From NCBI GenBank assembly GCA_002439165.1, contig DJTE01000047.1, positions 1-58,687 of the forward strand: a DNA stretch of 58,687 nucleotides, in the 5' to 3' direction. A model generated the notes under the pieces. The model did no database searches and was not told the origin of the DNA. It saw only the letters and a list, made by a program, of their open reading frames with translations. Shown here piece after piece: positions 43,445 to 52,268 of this stretch. Within the stretch, counting starts at the first letter, position 1, and each line of letters begins with the position of its first letter. The translations under genes were made by a program, and so were the position numbers. This DNA comes from Chryseobacterium indologenes (GTDB lineage: Bacteria > Bacteroidota > Bacteroidia > Flavobacteriales > Weeksellaceae).

Positions 43445-44269
43445 TTACAACAGTCGGATTTTATCTTCCAAAATATCAATCACCTTATCCTTATACAGTC
43501 CGCCGATTGCCTTTTTGAAATTCTTTTTGCTCATCTGAAGCTCTTCTTTGATCTCTTCCGGTGAAGATTTATCCGAAAGGTGAATCAGTCCGTAATTTTC
43601 CTCCAGTCTTTCAAGAATCTTTTTTCTGAATTCATCAATATTTTCAAAACCTTCCGGCTGCAGGGAAACATCAATTTTACCATCTTCACGGATCGCTTTA
43701 ATATAACCTGTTTCTTCAGACAGCGGATAAAGCTTTTTGAATACATCCGATGCATATACCAGCCCGATATATTCCTTATTGATCACAACATTCCAGCCCA
43801 GTTCGCTTTCATTCATCATAATCAGGTCTACCTTATCCCCTTTTTTGAACGGAAGATCCTCATATTGCGGATTTCTTTTGAATTTCGTTGTTCCTGTGAT
43901 GAGATCCAGATCTTCATCCACATAAATATGTACCAGATATCTTTTGCCTTCAATGATCTTGGATTTCTGCTGTTTGTACGGAATAAAAAGATCTTTGATG
44001 ATTCCCCAATCCATGAACGCTCCGCTCGGAAGACTCTGTACACAGCTCATCACCGCAAACTCTCCTACTTCAGCCAGCGGAATTTCAGTGGTAGCCTTCA
44101 GTTTATGGTCATCCTGGTAAACAAATACCTCTACTTCTTCACCTGTTTCCTTTTCGTCCTGAATAAAGATCTTAGGCAGGAAAGCCTTTTCTCCTGATTC
44201 GTCTGTAAGGATCCATCCTGAAGTATTTTTTTCTGAAATTTTTAAAGTCTGGGTTTTTCCGAGTTGCAT
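43445..44269 (-). CDS. cvfB: CvfB-like S1-domain RNA-binding protein
   Basis: 274 aa, the family length. Several S1-like OB modules appear in order: residues 1-65 (LKISEKNTSGWILTDESG), 66-140 (FAVMSCVQSLPSGAFMDWG), 145-215, and a C-terminal winged-helix-like part (KSSPEEIKEELQMSKKNFKKAIG). CvfB proteins bind RNA and affect virulence and stress gene expression in Gram-positive bacteria; the role in Bacteroidetes is untested. It has its own -7 box (TACCTTTG, minus strand, 44296-44289). Confidence 0.85.
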   Translation of the reverse strand: MQLGKTQTLKISEKNTSGWILTDESGEKAFLPKIFIQDEKETGEEVEVFVYQDDHKLKATTEIPLAEVGEFAVMSCVQSLPSGAFMDWGIIKDLFIPYKQQKSKIIEGKRYLVHIYVDEDLDLITGTTKFKRNPQYEDLPFKKGDKVDLIMMNESELGWNVVINKEYIGLVYASDVFKKLYPLSEETGYIKAIREDGKIDVSLQPEGFENIDEFRKKILERLEENYGLIHLSDKSSPEEIKEELQMSKKNFKKAIGGLYKDKVIDILEDKIRLL

Positions 44270-44411
44270 TGATGATAAAATTAGCTGACAAAGGTACGGA
44301 AATTTGAAGATTTTTAAACCATCAGATTTTCTCCGGTGATTATTTAACCTCCTTTTATTAAAAACAACAGCTGTAAAACCTGTACATCTGGAAGAACAAA
44401 TCTGAAAAAAT

Positions 44412-44459
44412 ATGAAGAGATATTTCGTTATAGCTTTTCTTTTGGCAATTGCTAAATGA
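44412..44459 (+). pseudogene. Orphan signal-peptide remnant
   Basis: ATG opens a 15-residue frame, MKRYFVIAFLLAIAK, which has the charge and hydrophobic core of a signal peptide, and then stops directly. It looks like the 5' end of a secreted-protein gene cut off by a repeat-like sequence (next feature). Confidence 0.4.
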
Positions 44460-44500
44460 GGCTGAAGCCCATTTCTATTGAATAAGGGAGTAAATAACGG
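44456..44500. repeat. Degenerate dispersed element
   Basis: Minus-strand reading gives TTATTCAATAGAAATGGGC and GGCTTCAGCC. The first shares TTATTCAATAGA with 36626-36637. GGCT-GA-AGCC is a short inverted repeat. Only partial similarity, so the boundaries are uncertain. The rest of the 44270-44561 gap shows nothing else. Confidence 0.35.
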
Positions 44501-44561
44501 AGGTCCTTGTTATTCAAATTATTGCGTTCCTGTTGAATGTTTAAATAGGTAAGACTTAAAA

Positions 44562-44597
44562 TAAAAAGAGAGAATCCAATGATGATTCTCTCTTTCT
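44562..44597 (-). terminator. Terminator of the DUF4476 gene
   Basis: AAAGAGAGAATC, a 7-nt loop and GATTCTCTCTTT form a perfect 12-bp stem; on the minus strand TTTTAT follows. Confidence 0.88.
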
Positions 44598-44599
44598 TA

Positions 44600-45451
44600 T
44601 TATGATCTTGAAATATATTCCATGAGTTCTTTTCTGCTGTTTTCGAAGTCAAAAGCATCGTATACCACAAAGAATCTGTCTTTATCCACACATTTTCTAT
44701 ACATGGATTTGGCAAGGGACAGTCTGTTTTTATCGAAACTGATGAATTTTACCAGATCCCGGACCTGCGCGGAAGTAAAAAGAGAGTTGTTCATCTGCTG
44801 ATTGATCATCGCTATTTTACTGTCATCAAACTTTGCATTTTTCTGGAGCATTTCAAAAAAACGGCGAAAAGTGTTGTTATCCATTACATTCCCGGAGTTA
44901 TTCCAGTTTCCGGACTGGTTTCCGTAAGGATTGTTCCATACATCATTCCAGTCATTGAAGCCATACTGTCCCTGAACGGGATAGGAATCCAATAAGTACA
45001 GTCCTTCATTGGTAAAGAAGTCCAGTACCATTCTGCTGTTATTTCTCAACATCAGAGAAGTTCTGTAAATCAGGAATCCGTTACTGTACACTGAAACAGA
45101 GGTTCTTCCGGACTGGAGATCAAAGAAACGGTATTTCCCGGCACCGTTTGAAATCGTCTGATCACCTACTTCAACGGTAAAATACCCCTGCTCAGGAATC
45201 CGCAGAAAAACTTCGGCATACCCGTAATTCCTGTTCCATTGGTAATTGGGGTTTCTGCTTCTGTTTTGCTGACCGTTTATGTTGCCATACCGGGAATTGT
45301 CAGAAGATCTGTTTTTTATATCCGTACCTCCCTGAGCTTTCATTTCGGTTGCGGAAGCTTCGTTTTTCAAAAGTTCGCCGGCTTTTCCGGCCTGTTGAGC
45401 AGATAAATTCAGTCCTGCCAGTATGATTAAGCTTGTAAAGATATTTTTCAT
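44600..45451 (-). CDS. Secreted DUF4476 protein
   Basis: 283 aa with a signal peptide (1-18, ending LNLSAQ). An Asn/Arg/Tyr-rich low-complexity linker (about 35-75 and 150-185) surrounds a small beta domain (about 75-150, EVFLRIPEQGYFTVEVGDQ). The C-terminal 90 residues are the DUF4476 domain (FEMLQKNAKFDDSKIAMI, then FSFDKN-like FISFDKNRLSLAKSMY and CVDKDRFF). Common in flavobacteria; function unknown. It is a single gene between two good terminators. Confidence 0.8.
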   Translation of the reverse strand: MKNIFTSLIILAGLNLSAQQAGKAGELLKNEASATEMKAQGGTDIKNRSSDNSRYGNINGQQNRSRNPNYQWNRNYGYAEVFLRIPEQGYFTVEVGDQTISNGAGKYRFFDLQSGRTSVSVYSNGFLIYRTSLMLRNNSRMVLDFFTNEGLYLLDSYPVQGQYGFNDWNDVWNNPYGNQSGNWNNSGNVMDNNTFRRFFEMLQKNAKFDDSKIAMINQQMNNSLFTSAQVRDLVKFISFDKNRLSLAKSMYRKCVDKDRFFVVYDAFDFENSRKELMEYISRS

Positions 45452-45489
45452 AGGTGAAATTTATTATTGCGAACTCCATTTCTGTGCCA

Positions 45490-45521
45490 AAAAAAGAGAA
45501 ACAGTAGCTGCTTCTCTTTTA
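45490..45521 (-). terminator. Terminator of lpdA
   Basis: On the minus strand AAAAGAGAA-G-CAG and CTG-T-TTCTCTTTT pair around CTA, followed by TTTGG. The first T-run is part of the stem. Confidence 0.8.
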
Positions 45522-45553
45522 TTATTTAGATATTGTAATCTTTCATTTGAAAA

Positions 45554-46957
45554 TTACATATGAATCGGTCTTTTTGCCGTAGCATCCAGTGCAGCTTCTT
45601 TAATTGCTTCTGCATAGGTTGGGTGAGCATGGGAACTTCTTGCGATATCTTCAGCACTTGCACGGAATTCCATAGCAATTACTCCTTCTGCGATAAGGTC
45701 GGCAGCTCTTGCTCCAACGATGTGCATTCCTAAAACCTCGTCAGTTTTTTCGTCTGCAATAATTTTCACAAGACCATCGATATCGCCACTTGCACGGCTT
45801 CTTCCTAATGCTCTCATCGGGAAAGAACCTACTTTATAAGCCACTCCTTCTTCTTTCAGCTGCTCTTCAGTTTTACCTACTCCTGCAACTTCAGGCCATG
45901 TATAAACAACACCAGGAATCAGGTTGTAGTTAATGTGCGGCTTCTGTCCTGCCAATGTTTCAGCTACAAATACTCCTTCTTCTTCAGCTTTGTGCGCAAG
46001 CATTGCCCCTTTGATTACGTCACCGATCGCATAGATATTGGCTACGTTAGTCTGTAAATGATCGTTTACTTTTACTCTTCCTCTTTCATCAAGCTCTACG
46101 CCTGCTTTTTCAAGGCCAAGACCGTCCGTGTAAGGTTTTCTACCAACAGAAACCAGGCAGTAATCTCCTTCTACCACTACTTCCTCACCTTTTTTATCTT
46201 TAGCAGTGATCTTTACGGTATCTCCGTTTCTCTCAACTGCAGAAACTGCAGTGGAAAGCATGAATTTCATTCCCTGCTTTTTAAGAACTTTAGTCAGTTC
46301 CTTGCTTAAAGCTCCGTCCATTCCAGGAATGATCTTGTCCATAAATTCAACAACCGTTACCTGAGCTCCCAATCTTAAATACACAGATCCTAATTCAAGA
46401 CCGATTACCCCACCTCCGATTACTACCAGATGTTTAGGAATTTCCTTTAGGTTTAATGCCTCAGTAGAAGTAATCACTCGTTCTTTATCCAATGTGATGA
46501 AAGGTAAAGAGGATGGCTTGGAACCTGTTGCAATGATGGTATATTTAGATTCAACTGTTTCAGAAGAACCGTCGTTTTTAGTGATTTTGATCTGAGTAGC
46601 AGATTCGAAACTTCCTACTCCTTCAAAAACAGTAATCTGATTTTTGTTCATCAGATAGCTGATTCCGTCTGTATTCTGCTTGATCACTTCATTTTTACGT
46701 TCAATCATTCTTGTAATGTCTGCCTGTGGCTCATTAATAATGATTCCATGACCCGCAAAATTGTGTTTTGCATTCTCGAAGTGCTCAGAGCTGTCAAGAA
46801 GTGCTTTTGACGGAATACATCCAACGTTAAGACAAGTTCCGCCTAAAGTTGAATATTTTTCAATAATTGCTGTTTTGAAACCTAATTGTGCTGCACGGAT
46901 AGCAGCTACATAACCTCCAGGACCGGAACCTATTACGGTAACATCGAATTGACTCAT
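45554..46957 (-). CDS. lpdA: Dihydrolipoyl dehydrogenase
   Basis: The E3 flavoprotein of 2-oxo-acid dehydrogenase and glycine-cleavage complexes: it reoxidises dihydrolipoamide with NAD. 467 aa, full length. FAD-binding GSGPGGYVAAIRAAQLG at residues 11-27, the redox disulphide GGTCLNVGCIPSKALL, NAD-binding GGGVIGLELGSVY, and the C-terminal His-Glu pair HAHPTYAEAI. It is a single gene with a consensus promoter and a terminator. Confidence 0.97.
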   Translation of the reverse strand: MSQFDVTVIGSGPGGYVAAIRAAQLGFKTAIIEKYSTLGGTCLNVGCIPSKALLDSSEHFENAKHNFAGHGIIINEPQADITRMIERKNEVIKQNTDGISYLMNKNQITVFEGVGSFESATQIKITKNDGSSETVESKYTIIATGSKPSSLPFITLDKERVITSTEALNLKEIPKHLVVIGGGVIGLELGSVYLRLGAQVTVVEFMDKIIPGMDGALSKELTKVLKKQGMKFMLSTAVSAVERNGDTVKITAKDKKGEEVVVEGDYCLVSVGRKPYTDGLGLEKAGVELDERGRVKVNDHLQTNVANIYAIGDVIKGAMLAHKAEEEGVFVAETLAGQKPHINYNLIPGVVYTWPEVAGVGKTEEQLKEEGVAYKVGSFPMRALGRSRASGDIDGLVKIIADEKTDEVLGMHIVGARAADLIAEGVIAMEFRASAEDIARSSHAHPTYAEAIKEAALDATAKRPIHM

Positions 46958-47000
46958 GTTATTGTATGAATTTGTTTATTATTATCTATCTTAATTCTCA

Positions 47001-47030
47001 CAAATTTACATATAAATTATCAAGCACCAA
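47001..47030 (-). promoter_or_regulatory. Promoter of lpdA
   Basis: On the minus strand TTG (47030-47028), a 19-nt spacer, TAAATTTG (47008-47001), a textbook Bacteroidetes promoter about 44 nt before the start. Confidence 0.8.
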
Positions 47031-47160
47031 AGTGAGTTTTATCAATTTTGAGATCAAAAGCTGTAAATACCTGCCGCCTGTGAAATGATATTCAAAGCCG
47101 AAATCTTACCTTATGTAGATTATAGCTTCTGAATTATCCTCTAAATTCCTTTTCTCAAAA

Positions 47161-47808
47161 TCACATTACCGCTTTCTTTTTCAGGCGTAAGTAGATTTTA
47201 ATATTAAAAAAGATCATCAACAGGGTCATCAGCAAAGACGGAAGAATCTGGCTATATGGTTTATAATCCGGCAAAAGAGTTCCTGTAAAAGCAGATAAAA
47301 GGGCTCCCATCGCACTGATCATTTTACTGGAATGTTCATAACGCCACAGGTTTCCATACCGGGACACCGGGATGAAATAGCGGAAAATGTCATAGGAAAC
47401 AACTGCCAGCAAATACCCCAATCCGGAGTAAATAACCACAGGATTCCAATAAAAACCGATGAATTTGAGATAATACATGAATGCCAAAGCCATCGATAAA
47501 GCTCCCAACATAATTAAAAGGTCTTTGAAATAAAAACGGTTCGACTTTTCTTTTAATATTCTGAATCCCGAATATGTATTATAGGCAGCAAGAACCGTAA
47601 TTAAAAGAAGAAACAGGTTTCTTTTGAATATAATAACTCCAAAAGCCCCGGTTGTTACAACAACGATCATACAACAGCAAAAAAAGTATCCGAGCCTGAT
47701 ATGAAGTCGTGTTCCTTTTGTTTTGAACAGAATAAGAAATCCGGTAATCAATGCAAGAGTTCCGCTGATGACATGCACAATAATGTTGCTTAAATGAAGT
47801 GTGTCCAT
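47161..47808 (-). CDS. Multi-span membrane protein, DUF2306-like
   Basis: 215 aa with seven probable membrane segments. After the first helix the RLHIRLGYFFCCCMI stretch resembles the HRxxGRxY block of DUF2306 proteins, such as the one at 28.1 kb, but similarity is weak. It lies 57 nt downstream of the AraC gene on the same strand. Role unknown. Confidence 0.6.
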   Translation of the reverse strand: MDTLHLSNIIVHVISGTLALITGFLILFKTKGTRLHIRLGYFFCCCMIVVVTTGAFGVIIFKRNLFLLLITVLAAYNTYSGFRILKEKSNRFYFKDLLIMLGALSMALAFMYYLKFIGFYWNPVVIYSGLGYLLAVVSYDIFRYFIPVSRYGNLWRYEHSSKMISAMGALLSAFTGTLLPDYKPYSQILPSLLMTLLMIFFNIKIYLRLKKKAVM

Positions 47809-47865
47809 AGTTTTTTGATGGCAAAAATCCTTTAAAACACAGTTCTGATCGTCCTAAATGACCGG

Positions 47866-49002
47866 TTAGGACTCTTTTCTGATGAATCCGGACTTTTTAA
47901 ACTCGGATGGAGTCATCCCGGTTTCTTCCTTGAAGATCTTGTTGAAAGTGGACTTGGAATTAAAACCTGACTCAAAAGCAATTCCCAGGATTGAATATTT
48001 TTCGAACTCCGGATTTGTCAATTTATTTTTGACCTCTTCTATTCTGTACGCATTCACGAATTTATAAAAATTAGTATGCAGCCCCTGATTGATTGCCTGG
48101 GAAACCTGATGAGTGGAAATATTCATTAATAGAGATAATTTCTGCAGACTCAATTCTTCATCAAGGTAAGGCTTCTCTTTTTCCATAAATTGTAACAGCT
48201 TTTGAGAAACAATACCGGCTCTGTTTTTATCCTGAACACTTATTTTCTCTTCTTTAATAACGGCATTATTCATATCAAGAACTCCCTGCTGATGAAAAAC
48301 AAGGCTTTGCCTTAAACTGAAGAATACTATACAGAATAAATATCCGCTCTGTACCACCGCAACAATCTTAAAGATCTGATCAAAAGAAATAGCTTTACTT
48401 CTGGTTCCTGAAGCAATGATACAGAAAACACCAATAAACAGAACGATTAGTGAAATGACTATATATTTCAGCCAGTCAAGATTTATTTTTTCAAGGGCAG
48501 AATAATATTCGGGAAGTATTTTCCGGTATTTTCTTAAAGCCATAAAACACAGGACAATATAAACTACCGGCACCGCAGCCATTGGAAAAGTCAACAGATC
48601 CAGTAATACTCCGGCCTGATGCTTTTCAATAAAATACGGAATACTGTTTTTGAACCCTACCGGACTATACAATGCCGAAATACCAATAAAAGACACACTG
48701 TAAACAATAAAGAACAACGAATGTCTGATAAGGTAATCTGAACGGAAAGGGACATTAAAAGTTATTGAAATAACGTACAGATAAAGCATTCCCATACCCA
48801 GCACCGGAAGAGCAAAGCCAAAAGGCTGAAGCCGTTCAGGAAGTAAAGCCGGAAAAAGGTAATACACCAGGTTGGCAGCACCAACTAACAGCCAAATGAT
48901 AAGATAATAATCTGAAGAAACATTTTTCTTTTTAGAAAGCAGTAAAGCAGCACACATGGATGCAACAACTATTCCCGAAAAAGCAATGCTTTCTAATATC
49001 AT
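47866..49002 (-). CDS. Membrane-bound AraC-family regulator
   Basis: 378 aa. Residues 1-225 hold about seven membrane segments; a linker follows; residues about 275-378 are an AraC-type double helix-turn-helix (LMNISTHQVSQAINQGL; then YSILGIAFESGFNSKSTFN and FKEETGMTPSEFKKSG). A membrane sensor joined to a DNA-binding domain is typical in Bacteroidetes. It follows the 118-aa gene by 13 nt and may be in the glycan operon. Target genes are not known. Confidence 0.85.
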   Translation of the reverse strand: MILESIAFSGIVVASMCAALLLSKKKNVSSDYYLIIWLLVGAANLVYYLFPALLPERLQPFGFALPVLGMGMLYLYVISITFNVPFRSDYLIRHSLFFIVYSVSFIGISALYSPVGFKNSIPYFIEKHQAGVLLDLLTFPMAAVPVVYIVLCFMALRKYRKILPEYYSALEKINLDWLKYIVISLIVLFIGVFCIIASGTRSKAISFDQIFKIVAVVQSGYLFCIVFFSLRQSLVFHQQGVLDMNNAVIKEEKISVQDKNRAGIVSQKLLQFMEKEKPYLDEELSLQKLSLLMNISTHQVSQAINQGLHTNFYKFVNAYRIEEVKNKLTNPEFEKYSILGIAFESGFNSKSTFNKIFKEETGMTPSEFKKSGFIRKES

Positions 49003-49015
49003 GGCCGGATGATTA

Positions 49016-49372
49016 TTAAGTAATCGTTTTAATATACTGAAGTTTTTCTATTATTTCGCTGCATTTCTGCATCACCTGTTCCCGGTATTGGTCTGTAATC
49101 ACAGCCAGGCTTTTATCCAAACCTGATAAATATTCCTGATTATACACACTTCTTTCTTTATTAAGAGGAAAAAAACTCGTTTTTGAAGAGAATTCATCCA
49201 TAATGTCAATATCAATTTCATCAAAAGGACTGATATAGTCGATCTGATCATAAAGATATTGCATTTTTAAACACCCTTCACGGAGACTGGTTTGCCCGGT
49301 TGCCATAGCAATAGCATTGGAATGCATCTTTTTGATGTACCTGTTGCGTTTTAATTCTTCAAACTTATTCAT
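49016..49372 (-). CDS. Small helical protein of unknown function (118 aa)
   Basis: Cytoplasmic, helical and charged. MHSNAIAMATGQTSLREGC resembles small proteins of unknown function that pack as helical bundles, but I cannot name the family. It starts one nucleotide before the glycosyltransferase stop region ends, so it is tightly coupled to that gene. Confidence 0.6.
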   Translation of the reverse strand: MNKFEELKRNRYIKKMHSNAIAMATGQTSLREGCLKMQYLYDQIDYISPFDEIDIDIMDEFSSKTSFFPLNKERSVYNQEYLSGLDKSLAVITDQYREQVMQKCSEIIEKLQYIKTIT

Positions 49373-49373
49373 C

Positions 49374-50453
49374 TCATTTTTTCATCAGATCCTGCAATAC
49401 CTTTTCATACTGATCCAGAATAATATCTTTGGAAAACCTTGATCTGATGGAGTTTTTTATGGACTCCCTGTCATAATCCCTCTGCATTACACTGATTATT
49501 TTCTGTGCAAAATCTTCATAGTTTTCAATATCTGCAATTTCTCCGTTGATAGAGTGCTGAATGATCTCATTGATTCCTCCCGGACAGTTATTCGCTAAAG
49601 AATAGGTTCCGCAGGCTCCTGCTTCCAGAAGTACATTCGGAAAACCTTCATATCTGGATGAAAGGATAAAAAGGTCTGCATACTTCAGAAACTGATAGGG
49701 ATTTTCCTGTTTTCCATGAAAAATAACGTTTTTTAACCCTAATGATTCTTTCATTGCATACAGCATTTCTCTGTCATCCCCATCCCCGAGAATATGGAGA
49801 AGGATATTTTCATGGGTAAGCTTTGAGAAAACGTTCAGCAGGTTATCGAATCCTTTTCTGGAGGATAAGTTTCCGATGGCCACTACATTTTTGTAATGAT
49901 CTTTAAAACTTTCAGGTTTTACGGAAATTTCCAGTCTGGCATTGATAAAATCGAAATCAACAGGATTATTGATTTTGACGATCTTCTTTTCTTTGATGTT
50001 GAAATTCTCTATTAAATCCTTCTTCATGTCATCACTTTGCGCAATGATCCTCTGAAAATTGTTATAAAAATTATAGAAAACTTTTATTTCCTTTTTGGTT
50101 ACATGCTGTGACACCACATTGGTTTCTCTGGAGATAAACTTCGTCTTTTTTAAGAACGGAATAAACGGGGACATAAACGCTGAGATTTCGCCCCACCCGG
50201 AAAAGAAAATATCGGGTTTTTCTTTATAGATAACCGGTAAAATTTTAAAAATTGAAAACCGAATTCTTTCTATGCCCAATTCCCGGACTTTTATATTGGG
50301 CTTGAGTTGAGAGGTAGGAAAATCTACATTTTTAAAAAGGAAAAGGGTGAAATCATATTTTTCATCATCCAGATGATTGAGTAATGTAAAAATTATTCTC
50401 TCAGCTCCTCCAAAGGTAAGCCCCGGTAAAAGAAAGTAAACTTTTTTTTTCAT
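49374..50453 (-). CDS. Glycosyltransferase, family 4 type
   Basis: 359 aa, GT-B fold. The N-terminal domain begins LPGLTFGGAERIIFTLLNHL; the C-terminal domain has VAIGNLSSRKGFDNLLNVF, then HGKQENPYQFLKYADLFIL, SRYEGFPNVLLEAGACG with the catalytic-side Glu of the EX7E motif, as in GT4 enzymes. It transfers a sugar from a nucleotide donor to a surface glycan acceptor, at the cytoplasmic face. The start overlaps the formyltransferase stop by one base, so the genes are coupled. Confidence 0.9.
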   Translation of the reverse strand: MKKKVYFLLPGLTFGGAERIIFTLLNHLDDEKYDFTLFLFKNVDFPTSQLKPNIKVRELGIERIRFSIFKILPVIYKEKPDIFFSGWGEISAFMSPFIPFLKKTKFISRETNVVSQHVTKKEIKVFYNFYNNFQRIIAQSDDMKKDLIENFNIKEKKIVKINNPVDFDFINARLEISVKPESFKDHYKNVVAIGNLSSRKGFDNLLNVFSKLTHENILLHILGDGDDREMLYAMKESLGLKNVIFHGKQENPYQFLKYADLFILSSRYEGFPNVLLEAGACGTYSLANNCPGGINEIIQHSINGEIADIENYEDFAQKIISVMQRDYDRESIKNSIRSRFSKDIILDQYEKVLQDLMKK

Positions 50454-51232
50454 TATTTCACACCTCTGAAAATTCTATAATATAAATACTGCCAGATGGT
50501 AGGATGATACCAAATGAAGTTTTCTTCTGTTCCGCCCGTTGTTTTCAGCTGATCGTTACAAAAATCCTCAACGGCAAGTTTTAATATTTTACCGCCCTCT
50601 GCGGTCTGATATAACGGATATGTTGTAAAATTATCTGATTTTTCCGGTGAAATTCTTGCCTGGTACAGGACATCGCCCGTATCTACCGACTGGTCTACCA
50701 GATGTACGGTAACCCCGCAGTTTTCTCTGTCATTATTGGCTAAAGCCCAATATCCGCCGTGGATTCCCCTGTATTTTGGAGTAATTCCTTCATGGGTATT
50801 CATAAAGACCGCATTGGTACTGTCCAGGATTTTTTTGGAAATAATCCTGCAGCCATTCACAATCACCAAATCCGGTTTCAGCTCCTGCAGCAGCTTTAGC
50901 GTTTTCATTGAATTTACGGAATCGGTTCTTGTAAGGACGATTTCAGGAATCGGAGACAGATCTATTTTTAGTTTTTCGATGACTCTTCTGGTCTGGTTTT
51001 TCGAAAATTTCTTAATAAACGGCAGCAGTAGAAGGCCAAACATAATCTGTCCGCCCACATTTATCCAGCCTAATCTTTTAGCACGGTTCTTCATAATCTG
51101 CTTCATAGGCACCGCTTCCTCCTGCAGCACGGCAGAAATATCAAAATCTTTTATTAAAGTATTATAAATAATTGCCGACGACCGTGTGTTTCCGGTGAGC
51201 ATGACAATTTTCTTACTGTTATTTTTTTTCAT
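50453..51232 (-). CDS. Formyltransferase-like enzyme
   Basis: 259 aa. The catalytic Asn-His-Asp of formyltransferases is visible: FMNTHEGITPKYRG (Asn and His) and VDQSVDTGDVLYQ (Asp), with DLVIVNGCRIISKKIL before them. It lacks the C-terminal tRNA-binding domain of methionyl-tRNA formyltransferase, so its substrate is probably a small molecule, such as an amino sugar, with formyl-tetrahydrofolate as donor. Between a glycosyltransferase and a deacetylase, sugar N-formylation is the best guess. The N-terminus overlaps the deacetylase gene by 14 bp. Confidence 0.82.
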   Translation of the reverse strand: MKKNNSKKIVMLTGNTRSSAIIYNTLIKDFDISAVLQEEAVPMKQIMKNRAKRLGWINVGGQIMFGLLLLPFIKKFSKNQTRRVIEKLKIDLSPIPEIVLTRTDSVNSMKTLKLLQELKPDLVIVNGCRIISKKILDSTNAVFMNTHEGITPKYRGIHGGYWALANNDRENCGVTVHLVDQSVDTGDVLYQARISPEKSDNFTTYPLYQTAEGGKILKLAVEDFCNDQLKTTGGTEENFIWYHPTIWQYLYYRIFRGVK

Positions 51233-52199
51233 ATTCTGCTGCTATTTCAGACATGTTTTTGCTTTGAAAATTATACTTTTCATTTAATTTTTTATAGTGC
51301 TGAAAAATCTCTTCCAAATACCCGAAGTTGATATCCTGATGAATCCCGATATCATGCGGATGAAACCAGAGGTGGAAAATTTCGCTGTTTTTGGCTGCGT
51401 AGGTCATCTGCTGTTTTATTCTCCGAAGCTTCAGCCCGTCCAGGAATTTTATTTTTTCTGAATACGGCCTCAGCCAGCGGCTTGCCCTAATGACTGTAAA
51501 GCCGTCTTTATGAAGGTCGGAAGTTTTCTGTGTATGATGGCTTCCCACTTTCACAAAATAGTCCAGATACCTGAAGGCTCTTTTTACCACGCCTTCTTCT
51601 GAACCTTTTGCCGGAGAATGATACCACGCTTTTTCTGTACCGCGGTAGATTAAAATTCCATTTTTTTTAAGGACTTCCAGATAGCTGTTGTTAATCTGAT
51701 GCCGGGGGAAAATAAAAGACTGGATTTCTATTTTTTGGGCAGAAGAAACAGCGATGGCAGCCTCTATATCTGCTTCAAACTGATCTCTTGTCTGTCCGTC
51801 TTCCAGGCAGTAATAGTGTGAAAAAGTATGGCTTCCGATTTCCTGATGCCTGGCTTTCTGAACCAGCTCCACCAGCTCTCTTCCATACAGATAGAGACCT
51901 TCCATTTCCTGTGAAGACGGAATGAAATCATGATAAGGAGAAAGTTCTTTTTCCAGATAAGAAGGTGTGTTTTCGGGACAGTATTGCTGTAAATCCCGGA
52001 AATCTCCGGTCATCATAGCTCCCACTGCTGCCCAGGTACAATGAATACCGTACTGATTATAAAGTTTCAGGAGCCTCGGAACAACTTCCCAAACTCCTGA
52101 AATATTTTGTCCATATTCCTGAATTGTTTTTTTATCCCGGATTCCCCAGTACAGTTCAAAATCCAGAGATACGGTGAAAATGCCGTTATTTTTTTTCAT
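51219..52199 (-). CDS. Polysaccharide deacetylase-family protein
   Basis: 326 aa from the ATG at 52199; the longer frame uses a TTG at 52214 that lies in the -7 promoter box, so I rejected it. NodB-type fold: TVSLDFELYWG (metal-binding Asp), WAAVGAMM, EIGSHTFSHYY (metal His pair) and LWFHPHDIG late. Enzymes of this type remove N- or O-acetyl groups from sugars. No signal peptide, so a cytoplasmic or precursor substrate is implied. It opens the operon with the formyltransferase and glycosyltransferase. Confidence 0.85.
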   Translation of the reverse strand: MKKNNGIFTVSLDFELYWGIRDKKTIQEYGQNISGVWEVVPRLLKLYNQYGIHCTWAAVGAMMTGDFRDLQQYCPENTPSYLEKELSPYHDFIPSSQEMEGLYLYGRELVELVQKARHQEIGSHTFSHYYCLEDGQTRDQFEADIEAAIAVSSAQKIEIQSFIFPRHQINNSYLEVLKKNGILIYRGTEKAWYHSPAKGSEEGVVKRAFRYLDYFVKVGSHHTQKTSDLHKDGFTVIRASRWLRPYSEKIKFLDGLKLRRIKQQMTYAAKNSEIFHLWFHPHDIGIHQDINFGYLEEIFQHYKKLNEKYNFQSKNMSEIAAEYEKK

Positions 52200-52211
52200 A
52201 AGTGTTGTCTG

Positions 52212-52219
52212 CAAATTTA
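52212..52219 (-). promoter_or_regulatory. -7 box of the deacetylase operon
   Basis: TAAATTTG on the minus strand (52219-52212), only 12 nt before the ATG at 52199, so the leader is about 5 nt or less. It decides the start choice. Confidence 0.6.
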
Positions 52220-52268
52220 CAGTTTTTTCCGGTCTTTCAATCTGAAACTAAAAAACTGTCATTTTTCA

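Noticed and set aside
52200..52214. TTG start for the polysaccharide deacetylase
   Set aside because: It lies in the -7 box; the ATG at 52199 gives the usual N-terminus.
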